Assembly: GCA_017380355.1 (NCBI GenBank)
Contig: JAFOED010000049.1
Span: forward strand, 1-12,138
Reading direction: 5' to 3'
Source: Ruminococcus sp.
GTDB taxonomy: Bacteria; Bacillota; Clostridia; Oscillospirales; Acutalibacteraceae
Length of the DNA: 12,138 bases
This document shows, one piece after another, positions 1-5,629 of this stretch. Made by a program: the position numbers and the translations under genes. Within the stretch, counting starts at the first letter, position 1, and each line of letters starts with the position of its first letter. Below the pieces are notes generated by a model. It made no database searches, was not told the origin of the DNA, and saw only the letters and a program-made list of their open reading frames with translations.

Positions 1-115
1 ACCGTTCGAAAAGCGATGTCAGCATGTTGCTTAAACTTTAATATTTTCTACCATTAGGGGCGTTTTTGTATTGTCCGCACAATTTGGGGCAGTGCACTTC
101 CCTACTGCGGTCTTT

Positions 116-646
116 TTATTTTATAAGTTTGTCCCACAAAACGACTGTGTTAGTTTCGATCGATTTTTTCACGTCAATTACACGCTGGTTTTTACTTCCT
201 CTAAACTGAAGCGAAATGTCTTTTTGCTCTTCAATAAACGGTCCGTCGACCAGAACATCGATATAGCTCAGAAGTTCGTCGGTGTACTCGCATCGTGCAC
301 GACTCTGTAACAAAAGCTGTGTGTCAAAAACATAGCCCGTGTAGCACCAGATGTCCTTTTGCGGATAGGTTGCTTTCACTCTTCTGACTAAATTCAAAAG
401 CGCACCCTGATTTTGTACTTCGAACGGCTCACCGCCTAAAAGTGAGAGTCCGTTCATGTAATCCGGCTTCAGATACTCTATGATAAGGTCTTCGGTATCA
501 CTAGTGAATAATTCTCCAAAAGAAAAATCCCACGTCTCTTTATTGAAACAGTTTTTGCATCTGTGGGTACATCCCGAAACAAAGAGCGAGACTCTCACAC
601 CCACTCCGTTTGCGATGTCGCGTTTTTTTATCGTTGCGTAGTTCAT
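116..646 (-). CDS. nrdG: Anaerobic ribonucleotide reductase activating protein (radical SAM activase), 176 aa
   Basis: NrdG is the activase of class III ribonucleotide reductase. It uses a 4Fe-4S cluster and S-adenosylmethionine to put the glycyl radical on NrdD. The radical-SAM motif CxxxCxxC is visible as CTHRCKNC (Cys26, Cys30, Cys33), followed by a GGEPFE motif typical of the family. The protein ends in the usual VIDVKKS...VVLW pattern, so it looks complete. The open frame runs 25 codons further upstream inside nrdD. I chose the ATG at 646 because it fits the family N-terminus (MNYATIKKRDIANG) and overlaps the nrdD TGA as TGATG, an arrangement that suggests translational coupling. A weak AGGAAAGAG lies about 13 bases upstream, inside nrdD. 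It is transcribed with nrdD from the NrdR-type promoter. No clear hairpin terminator is visible before the window edge. Confidence 0.95.
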   Translation of the reverse strand: MNYATIKKRDIANGVGVRVSLFVSGCTHRCKNCFNKETWDFSFGELFTSDTEDLIIEYLKPDYMNGLSLLGGEPFEVQNQGALLNLVRRVKATYPQKDIWCYTGYVFDTQLLLQSRARCEYTDELLSYIDVLVDGPFIEEQKDISLQFRGSKNQRVIDVKKSIETNTVVLWDKLIK

Positions 647-2805
647 CAGATGTGTAACACTCTTTCCTGGATTTCCTGTGTTCTGCCCTGATTCCAGTAC
701 TGAGTTCCGATGTAACCGCATGTACGCCTTGCTACGTTCATTGTGTCCTGATCACGGTTAGAGCAGTTAGGACACTCCCAAATAAGCTTTCCATCGTCGT
801 TCACGATTCGAATCTCGCCGTCGAAACCGCACTTCTGACAATAGTCGCTCTTTGTGTTAAGCTCTGCGTACATAATGTTATCGTAGATGAAGCGGATAAT
901 CTGCAGTACTGCGTCGAGGTTGTTCTGCATATTAGGGACCTCAACATAAGAAATCGCACCGCCTGTGGACAGAGCCTGGAATTTAGACTCAAACATCAGC
1001 TTATCAAAAGCGTCGATTTCTTCTGTAACGTGAACGTGGTAGCTGTTTGTGATATACGCTTTATCAGTAACACCCTTTATAACACCGAAACGCTTCTGCA
1101 GACATTTAGCAAACTTGTATGTTGTGCTCTCAAGCGGTGTGCCGTAGATACCAAAACCGATTGTAGTTTCTTCTTTCCACTTGTTGCACGCTTTGTTCAT
1201 ATATTTCATAATATCGATTGCAAAATCGGTAACTGATGGGTCTGTGTGCGATTTTCCAGTCATAAATCTCACGCACTCACACAGACCTGCATATCCAAGC
1301 GAAATAGTTGAATAACCGCCGTAAAGGAGCTTGTCGATAGGCTCACCTTTTTTAAGTCTTGCGATTGCGCCATCCTGCCACAGAATAGGTGCAGCGTCGG
1401 ATAAAGTACCTTTAAGTCTGTTGTGACGACACATAAGCGCACGGTAACAGAGCTCTAAACGCTCGTCAAAAATCTTCCAGAATTTGTTCATATCCTTACC
1501 GCTTGATAAAGCGATGTCGACGAGGTTAAGTGTAACAACACCCTGATTGAAACGACCGTAGAACTGGTACTCACCCTTTTCGTTTTTCCACGGAGTGAGT
1601 GCGCTTCTACAACCCATTACAGGGAAACAGTTGCCTTCTTTGAGCTGTTTCATAATCTTCTCTGAAATATAGTCAGGAACTAAACGCTTAGCAGTACACT
1701 TAGCCGCAAGCTCTGTTAAATACCAGTATTTTGACTCAGGAGTTATGTTATCTTCTTCTAAAACGTAGATGAGCTTAGGGAATGCAGGAGTTACGTAAAC
1801 ACCTTTTTCGTTCTTAACTCCCTGATAACGCTGCTGTAAAACTTCTTCAATAATAAGTGCGAGGTCTGCTTTTTCCTGCTCGTCTTTAGCTTCGTTAAGA
1901 TACATAAACACCGTAACAAACGGAGCCTGACCGTTAGTAGTGAGAAGTGTTACAACCTGATACTGGATAGTCTGTACACCGCGGTTGATTTCTTCTCTTA
2001 AGCGTTTTTCTACTACGCGGCTGATTTTCTCTTCGTCTACGTCGACACCGATGAAAGAGTATTCTTCCTCAACCTGTTTTCTGATTTTCTGACGACTCAC
2101 TTCAACGAAAGGTGCGAGGTGAGTAAGCGAGATGCTCTGACCGCCGTACTGGTTAGACGCAACCTGAGCGATAATCTGGGTCGCGATGTTACAAGCAGTA
2201 GAAAAACTGTGTGGTTTTTCAATCATAGTACCGCTGATTACAGTACCGTTCTGGAGCATATCGTCAAGGTTTACGAGGTCGCAGTTGTGCATATGCTGAG
2301 CGTAGTAGTCGGTATCGTGGAAGTGGATAATACCATCCTCGTGAGCCTTTACGATGTCTTCAGGCAGAAGAATACGCATTGTGATATCCTTACTCACTTC
2401 ACCCGCCATATAGTCACGCTGTACGGAGTTAACAGTAGGATTTTTGTTTGAGTTTTCCTGTTTTGCCTCTTCATTGTTGCACTCGATAAGAGTCAGAATC
2501 TGGTTGTCAGTAGTGTTAGCAACACGAGCGAGGTTTCGTGTGTAACGGTATCTGATGTAGCGTTTAGCTGTTTCATACGCACCACACTTCATAATCTCAA
2601 GCTCGACGAGCTCCTGTACTTCTTCTACAGACAGCGCACGCGAAATGCACTCACCTGTGTTTTTAATAGTTACAGCAATCTGTCTTATCTGTTCGCCAGT
2701 AAGCTCTCTGCCGTTATCGTTAGCCATATCGGCTTTTGTGATAGCCGCGATAATCTTATCAATATTAAATTCAGCTTCGCTGCCGTTACGCTTAATAATC
2801 TTCAT
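646..2805 (-). CDS. nrdD: Anaerobic ribonucleoside-triphosphate reductase (class III), 719 aa
   Basis: NrdD reduces ribonucleoside triphosphates to deoxyribonucleotides under anaerobic conditions, using a glycyl radical installed by NrdG. An ATP-cone regulatory domain fills roughly residues 1-95 (MKIIKRNGSEAEFNIDKI onward). The catalytic barrel follows, with STACNIATQ and the thiyl-radical cysteine in MGCRSALTPW (Cys399). The C-terminus carries a zinc site of two CxxC pairs (Cys656/659 and Cys678/681) and the glycyl-radical motif RTCGYIG (radical Gly about 697). All key residues are present and length is normal for the family. The open frame extends to 2868. I chose the ATG at 2805 because it begins the ATP cone and has AAAGGAAGAG just upstream, leaving a leader of about 78 bases. 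The gene is first in an operon with nrdG and is probably repressed by NrdR. Confidence 0.97.
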   Translation of the reverse strand: MKIIKRNGSEAEFNIDKIIAAITKADMANDNGRELTGEQIRQIAVTIKNTGECISRALSVEEVQELVELEIMKCGAYETAKRYIRYRYTRNLARVANTTDNQILTLIECNNEEAKQENSNKNPTVNSVQRDYMAGEVSKDITMRILLPEDIVKAHEDGIIHFHDTDYYAQHMHNCDLVNLDDMLQNGTVISGTMIEKPHSFSTACNIATQIIAQVASNQYGGQSISLTHLAPFVEVSRQKIRKQVEEEYSFIGVDVDEEKISRVVEKRLREEINRGVQTIQYQVVTLLTTNGQAPFVTVFMYLNEAKDEQEKADLALIIEEVLQQRYQGVKNEKGVYVTPAFPKLIYVLEEDNITPESKYWYLTELAAKCTAKRLVPDYISEKIMKQLKEGNCFPVMGCRSALTPWKNEKGEYQFYGRFNQGVVTLNLVDIALSSGKDMNKFWKIFDERLELCYRALMCRHNRLKGTLSDAAPILWQDGAIARLKKGEPIDKLLYGGYSTISLGYAGLCECVRFMTGKSHTDPSVTDFAIDIMKYMNKACNKWKEETTIGFGIYGTPLESTTYKFAKCLQKRFGVIKGVTDKAYITNSYHVHVTEEIDAFDKLMFESKFQALSTGGAISYVEVPNMQNNLDAVLQIIRFIYDNIMYAELNTKSDYCQKCGFDGEIRIVNDDGKLIWECPNCSNRDQDTMNVARRTCGYIGTQYWNQGRTQEIQERVLHI

Positions 2806-2864
2806 TTTCTCTCTTCCTTTCTGATTTCTGTGTTTTTCTATGGTTTCTGTTAACGCGAAATTTC

Positions 2865-2943
2865 GCACTATATATTGATGAGTACTATCAGTATACCAAC
2901 TATATATTGTATGGTCAAGTGTTTTTTACACAATATATGTTTA
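2865..2943. promoter_or_regulatory. Three tandem NrdR-box-like operators over the nrdDG promoter
   Basis: NrdR represses ribonucleotide reductase genes by binding paired 16-bp boxes, usually about three helical turns apart, with core CwATATaTwG. Two cores here are perfect and identical, CTATATATTG at 2868-2877 and 2900-2909, offset by 32 bases. A third, degenerate box (core CAATATATGT, 2931-2940) lies 31 bases further on. The middle box occupies the -35/-10 spacer, the first covers the start region just downstream of -10, and the third lies upstream of -35. This arrangement would block polymerase. No nrdR gene is in the window. Confidence 0.8.
2890..2918 (-). promoter_or_regulatory. Sigma-A promoter of nrdDG
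   Basis: On the minus strand TTGACC (2918-2913) and TATACT (2895-2890) are separated by exactly 17 bases. This is close to the sigma-A consensus. The predicted start is near 2883, about 78 bases before the nrdD ATG. One NrdR-like box fills the whole spacer. Confidence 0.85.
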
Positions 2944-2977
2944 CATTTTAGTAATTTGCCCAAGCAGAATTAAAAAT

Positions 2978-3020
2978 GCGCAAAAAATAAGCCTTTCAAA
3001 GAGTAATCCCTTTGAAAGGC
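2978..3020 (-). terminator. Rho-independent terminator of tcdA
   Basis: A perfect 11-bp stem (GCCTTTCAAAG at 2991-3001 against CTTTGAAAGGC at 3010-3020) with an 8-base loop lies 11 bases after the tcdA stop. On the minus strand it is followed by TTATTTTTTG. It separates tcdA from the nrdDG promoter. Confidence 0.9.
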
Positions 3021-3030
3021 AAAAGATATA

Positions 3031-3729
3031 TTACTTTATTATGTCATTCACCACAGCAGACGCGATGAGTATTCCCGCTGCACACGGCACAAAAGCAGAG
3101 CTTGCAGGCACAGCTTTGTTGTTATCAACAACCTTTATCGCAGATTTCGGCTCTTCTTTCGAGTACACAACCCTGAGCTTTTTAATCCCGTTTTTCTTAC
3201 ACAGATTACGCATCGCACGAGCGAGCGGACACACGCTGGTTTTATAAATATCCGAAATCTCGAGCATCTCAGGGTGGAGTTTGTTTCCCGTACCCATACT
3301 GGAAATCATCGGCACACCTAGGTTCTGAGATATTTTCGCAAGCTCAAGCTTTGCTGAAACTGTATCAATCGCATCTACGATATAGTCGTACTGCGTAAAA
3401 TCTATCTCTGTCGCATTTTCAGGCAGGAAGAACATATTAAGAGCCGTTACCTCGCACTGTGGGTTAATGCTTAAAATTCTATCCTTAGCGACGTCGTCCT
3501 TACTCTTACCTACCGTGTCATAAGTCGCGAGTAACTGTCGGTTAAGGTTTGACAGAGAAACAGTATCGTTATCGACAACGGTGATTTTTCCGACGAAACT
3601 ACGAGCAAGTGCTTCGATTACATTTCCGCCGACTCCGCCACATCCGAAAACGATGATGTGCGAATTTTTCAGTTTTTCGAGTGCACTCTCACCGATTAAC
3701 ATCAAAGTGCGTGAAGTAATTTCGTCCAT
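3031..3729 (-). CDS. tcdA: tRNA threonylcarbamoyladenosine dehydratase (ThiF/MoeB E1-like family), 232 aa
   Basis: TcdA (CsdL/YgdL) uses ATP to cyclise N6-threonylcarbamoyladenosine at tRNA position 37 to its cyclic form. The E1-like Rossmann fold is clear: GCGGVGG at about 29-35 for ATP, then VVDNDTVSLSNLNRQ at about 51-65 with the conserved Arg-Gln, and VDAIDT at about 118-123. The late VVYSKEEP and VPCAAGI segments match the TcdA branch. The CxxC zinc pairs of MoeB and ThiF are absent, which argues against a cofactor-sulfur role. Length is slightly short of the E. coli protein (268 aa) but normal for Firmicutes. The ATG at 3729 follows AGAGGTGG. It is a single gene with its own promoter and terminator, divergent from the kinase-like gene. 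Confidence 0.9.
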   Translation of the reverse strand: MDEITSRTLMLIGESALEKLKNSHIIVFGCGGVGGNVIEALARSFVGKITVVDNDTVSLSNLNRQLLATYDTVGKSKDDVAKDRILSINPQCEVTALNMFFLPENATEIDFTQYDYIVDAIDTVSAKLELAKISQNLGVPMISSMGTGNKLHPEMLEISDIYKTSVCPLARAMRNLCKKNGIKKLRVVYSKEEPKSAIKVVDNNKAVPASSAFVPCAAGILIASAVVNDIIK

Positions 3730-3751
3730 AACCCACCTCTTTCTGTTGCTT

Positions 3752-3780
3752 ATTATACCACACGATTTTTAGTTATTCAA
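3752..3780 (-). promoter_or_regulatory. Promoter of tcdA
   Basis: On the minus strand TTGAAT (3780-3775) and a perfect TATAAT (3757-3752) are 17 bases apart. The predicted start is near 3745, about 16 bases before the ATG, leaving room for the AGAGGTGG ribosome site. Confidence 0.75.
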
Positions 3781-3786
3781 ATAACT
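3771..3786. repeat. Inverted repeat between divergent promoters
   Basis: AGTTATT and AATAACT form a perfect 7-bp inverted repeat around a CA centre. It overlaps the tcdA -35 element and ends one base before the -35 of the divergent kinase-like gene. It has the size and place of an operator, but an AT-rich 16-mer of this type may also be chance. Confidence 0.45.
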
Positions 3787-3787
3787 G

Positions 3788-3816
3788 TTGAAAAAACTAT
3801 CCGTTTTTAGTAAAAT
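3788..3816 (+). promoter_or_regulatory. Promoter of the HPr-kinase-like gene
   Basis: TTGAAA (3788-3793) and TAAAAT (3811-3816) are 17 bases apart. The predicted start is near 3823, so the mRNA would begin almost at the GAGAGG ribosome site, with a leader of only about 13 bases. Confidence 0.7.
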
Positions 3817-3835
3817 AAATGAAAGAGAGGTTACT

Positions 3836-4540
3836 ATGGATATTTACAGAATCGCACAGTTAAACATCGGTGTTGAAAACCACGCTGATTTCACAAAAGA
3901 ATATATGAAAGACTACTTAGCACAAAGTGATTACACCGACTTCACGGTTACCGTAACACGTGAGATGATAGAGAATGAGAAAAAGATTTCTGTCGAACAG
4001 GTACCTGACCGCTACTACGAAATCACAGCTGTGCTCAGAAGTGTATGCAAGACGATTTTAGAGCGTTACAACGGCTTTTTTCTGCACTGCTCGTGTCTTA
4101 TGTACAAAGGCGAAGCGTACGTTTTCACAGCGAAAAGCGGTACGGGAAAATCTACCCACACTCGTATGTGGCGAGAGGTTTTCAAGGACGAAGTCGTTAT
4201 GATTAACGATGACAAACCTATCGTGCGACTGATAGACGACACGTTCTACATCTACGGTACTCCATGGAACGGAAAGCACTCGATTTCCAATAACGTAAAA
4301 GCCCCGATTAAGGCGATTTTCTACCTTCATCAGGCTAAGGAGAATAAAGTCACAAAATGCGACCCTCTCAGCTCTGTCGCAAAACTTCTCTCCCAGACTG
4401 TGCTTCCTGATAACAAAGAGGTTATGAACACCCTGCTTGAGCTACTCGATAAGCTTGTTGCTCAAAGTCCGATGTACGACTTACAGTGTAACATCTCGCA
4501 CGATGCTGTCTACACAGCTTTAAATTCCGTAAAAGAATAA
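3836..4540 (+). CDS. HPr kinase / PEPCK-like P-loop protein of unknown substrate, 234 aa
   Basis: The C-terminal two thirds resembles the HPr-kinase/phosphorylase and PEP-carboxykinase fold. The P-loop is AKSGTGKSTHT (Lys105), followed by MINDDKP (about 122-128), which sits where HprK has its second acidic metal-binding motif, and a GTPWNGKHS segment (141-149) typical of the orphan HprK-like families of Clostridia. The N-terminal 80 residues are not recognised. It is smaller than true HprK (about 310 aa), and I see no convincing HprK signature region, so calling it HprK would be wrong. The ATG at 3836 is preferred over one at 3788 because GAGAGG lies five bases upstream and the -35 element starts at 3788. 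Relatives often sit near peptide-maturation genes with PqqD-like partners, but none is nearby here. Substrate unknown. Confidence 0.75.
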   Translation: MDIYRIAQLNIGVENHADFTKEYMKDYLAQSDYTDFTVTVTREMIENEKKISVEQVPDRYYEITAVLRSVCKTILERYNGFFLHCSCLMYKGEAYVFTAKSGTGKSTHTRMWREVFKDEVVMINDDKPIVRLIDDTFYIYGTPWNGKHSISNNVKAPIKAIFYLHQAKENKVTKCDPLSSVAKLLSQTVLPDNKEVMNTLLELLDKLVAQSPMYDLQCNISHDAVYTALNSVKE

Positions 4541-4542
4541 TC

Positions 4543-4570
4543 CTCGTTTCGTAGCGAGTTTTATTTTTCT
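4543..4570 (+). terminator. Terminator of the HPr-kinase-like gene
   Basis: CTCGTT/AGCGAG (4543-4558) forms a six-pair stem with one G-U pair and a four-base loop, followed by TTTTATTTTT. It starts three bases after the stop codon. Confidence 0.75.
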
Positions 4571-4636
4571 GTTTCGGAATTATATGTTGCTCTATATCAC
4601 TCTTTTTTCTATAAAAGAATATTACTACACATAAAG

Positions 4637-4673
4637 AAAGCGATGGCAAACGCCACCGCTTTTTTCTTTTTTT
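4637..4673. terminator. Bidirectional terminator downstream of the DegV gene
   Basis: An 11-bp stem (4637-4647 with 4652-4662, loop AAAC) lies 15 bases past the degV stop. In the minus-strand RNA every position pairs, one as G-U. In the plus-strand RNA that position is an A-C mismatch, but the following U tract (4661-4673) is much better. The minus-strand tail is only CTTTATG. It probably ends degV and serves as a back-up for plus-strand transcripts. Confidence 0.75.
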
Positions 4674-4676
4674 GAA

Positions 4677-5537
4677 TTATTTTGTCATAAAGAGTACGCC
4701 TAATGTGTCAGGACCGCAGTGTGAAGAAATTGTACATGAAGCTCTTGTTACAAAAACTTCGTCGAAGATGTTCTTCTCAACAAGCGCTTTTCTAACATTT
4801 TCAACGAGCTCTTCGTTACAACCTGCGTGTGTAATAAACGCACGAGCTGTGTCAACTTCGCCGTACTTAGTAACGATGTCGTTGAGGTAGTCGATACAAA
4901 CCTTCTCGAACTTACCTCTGTACTTCTTGTTAACGCCCATCTTACCGCACTCAGCAGTAGAAACCTCGATACAAGGTTTTAAGCCAAGCAAGTTAGCGCC
5001 GAAGGCTTCAATAGCAGAACATCTGCCACCAGCAGCGAGGAAGTTAAGCTTGTCAATAACAAAGCTAGCGTGGCTCTTGTTCACCATTCCTCTAAGCTCC
5101 TGTGCAGCGTCTTTGAGGCTCTTGCCCTGCTCAATAAGTTCAGCAGCCTTAATAACGATAAGACCAGTACCTGTACTTAAATTGCATGAGTCAACAACCT
5201 CTACTCTGCCGTCAAAATCAGCAGCAGCTAAAGTAGCAGAACGGTTAGTAACAGAAAGGCTGGAGCCTAAGCTTACGTGAAGCACGTCGTAGCCTTCGTC
5301 AATATATTTCTGGAAGAAGTCTGTGTACTCACCAACGCTCATAGCGGCTGTGTGAGGCAGCTCCTTTGTCTTATAGAAGTGGTCATAAATCTCGTCAGGA
5401 GTGATAGTAATCCAGTCATCGTACATATTATCGCCCAGAGAAATGTGAAGCGGTAATGTAACAACTGAATATCTTTCAACAAGCTCTTTATTAAGGTCGC
5501 ATGTGCTATCAGCAGTCAAAATAATTTTATTGCTCAT
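4677..5537 (-). CDS. DegV/FakB family fatty-acid-binding protein, 286 aa
   Basis: DegV proteins bind a single fatty acid. In many Firmicutes they act as FakB, presenting the acid to the kinase FakA, whose acyl-phosphate product feeds phospholipid synthesis. The family pattern is clear: an N-terminal LTADSTCDL (7-15), THTAAMS-type loop at about 61-67 where relatives carry T-S-Q-P-S, SLGSSLSVT (89-97), and VVDSCNLSTGTGLIV (114-128). Length is standard (about 280 aa). The ATG at 5537 follows AGGGAG at a good distance. No fakA is in the window, so the kinase step would be encoded elsewhere. The bound lipid and exact role cannot be read from sequence. It is a single-gene unit whose promoter overlaps that of the divergent GH31 gene. 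Confidence 0.9.
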   Translation of the reverse strand: MSNKIILTADSTCDLNKELVERYSVVTLPLHISLGDNMYDDWITITPDEIYDHFYKTKELPHTAAMSVGEYTDFFQKYIDEGYDVLHVSLGSSLSVTNRSATLAAADFDGRVEVVDSCNLSTGTGLIVIKAAELIEQGKSLKDAAQELRGMVNKSHASFVIDKLNFLAAGGRCSAIEAFGANLLGLKPCIEVSTAECGKMGVNKKYRGKFEKVCIDYLNDIVTKYGEVDTARAFITHAGCNEELVENVRKALVEKNIFDEVFVTRASCTISSHCGPDTLGVLFMTK

Positions 5538-5552
5538 AATTTTATCTCCCTA

Positions 5553-5581
5553 TTGTTAATAGTGTTAATAAATGCTATACT
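5553..5581 (+). promoter_or_regulatory. Promoter of the GH31 gene
   Basis: TTGTTA (5553-5558) and TATACT (5576-5581) are 17 bases apart, giving a start near 5588 and a leader of about 42 bases. A second -10 candidate, TATAAT at 5587-5592, has only a poor -35. It is part of the self-complementary ATTATAAT that also supplies the degV -10. Confidence 0.6.
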
Positions 5582-5584
5582 ACT

Positions 5585-5612
5585 ATTATAATGATTTTTG
5601 AGGAAATTTCAA
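5585..5612 (-). promoter_or_regulatory. Promoter of the DegV gene
   Basis: On the minus strand TTGAAA (5612-5607) and TATAAT (5590-5585) are 16 bases apart. The predicted start is near 5578. The element lies inside the leader of the divergent GH31 gene. Confidence 0.7.
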
Positions 5613-5629
5613 TATATGGAGGTTATTTT

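Noticed and set aside
41..115. A 25-codon in-frame stretch after the nrdG stop containing CPKLC, readable as a small cysteine protein or NrdG tail
   Set aside because: NrdG is complete without it. An open stretch this short is expected by chance. The GTG start has a ribosome site almost touching it, and no second cysteine pair follows.
77..115. Hairpins (GCAGT/ACTGC and GGG-AGTGCACT-CCC) just after nrdG as a terminator
   Set aside because: Stems are short or have mismatches and no loop, and the U-rich tail is on the plus strand, opposite to nrdG.
2806..2868. Longer nrdD start at 2868 adding 21 residues
   Set aside because: It overlaps the promoter-proximal NrdR-like box, lies close to the predicted transcription start, has no ribosome site, and the added residues are not part of the ATP cone.
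3836..4540. True HPr kinase/phosphorylase (hprK)
   Set aside because: Too short, N-terminal domain differs, and only the nucleotide-site motifs are shared.
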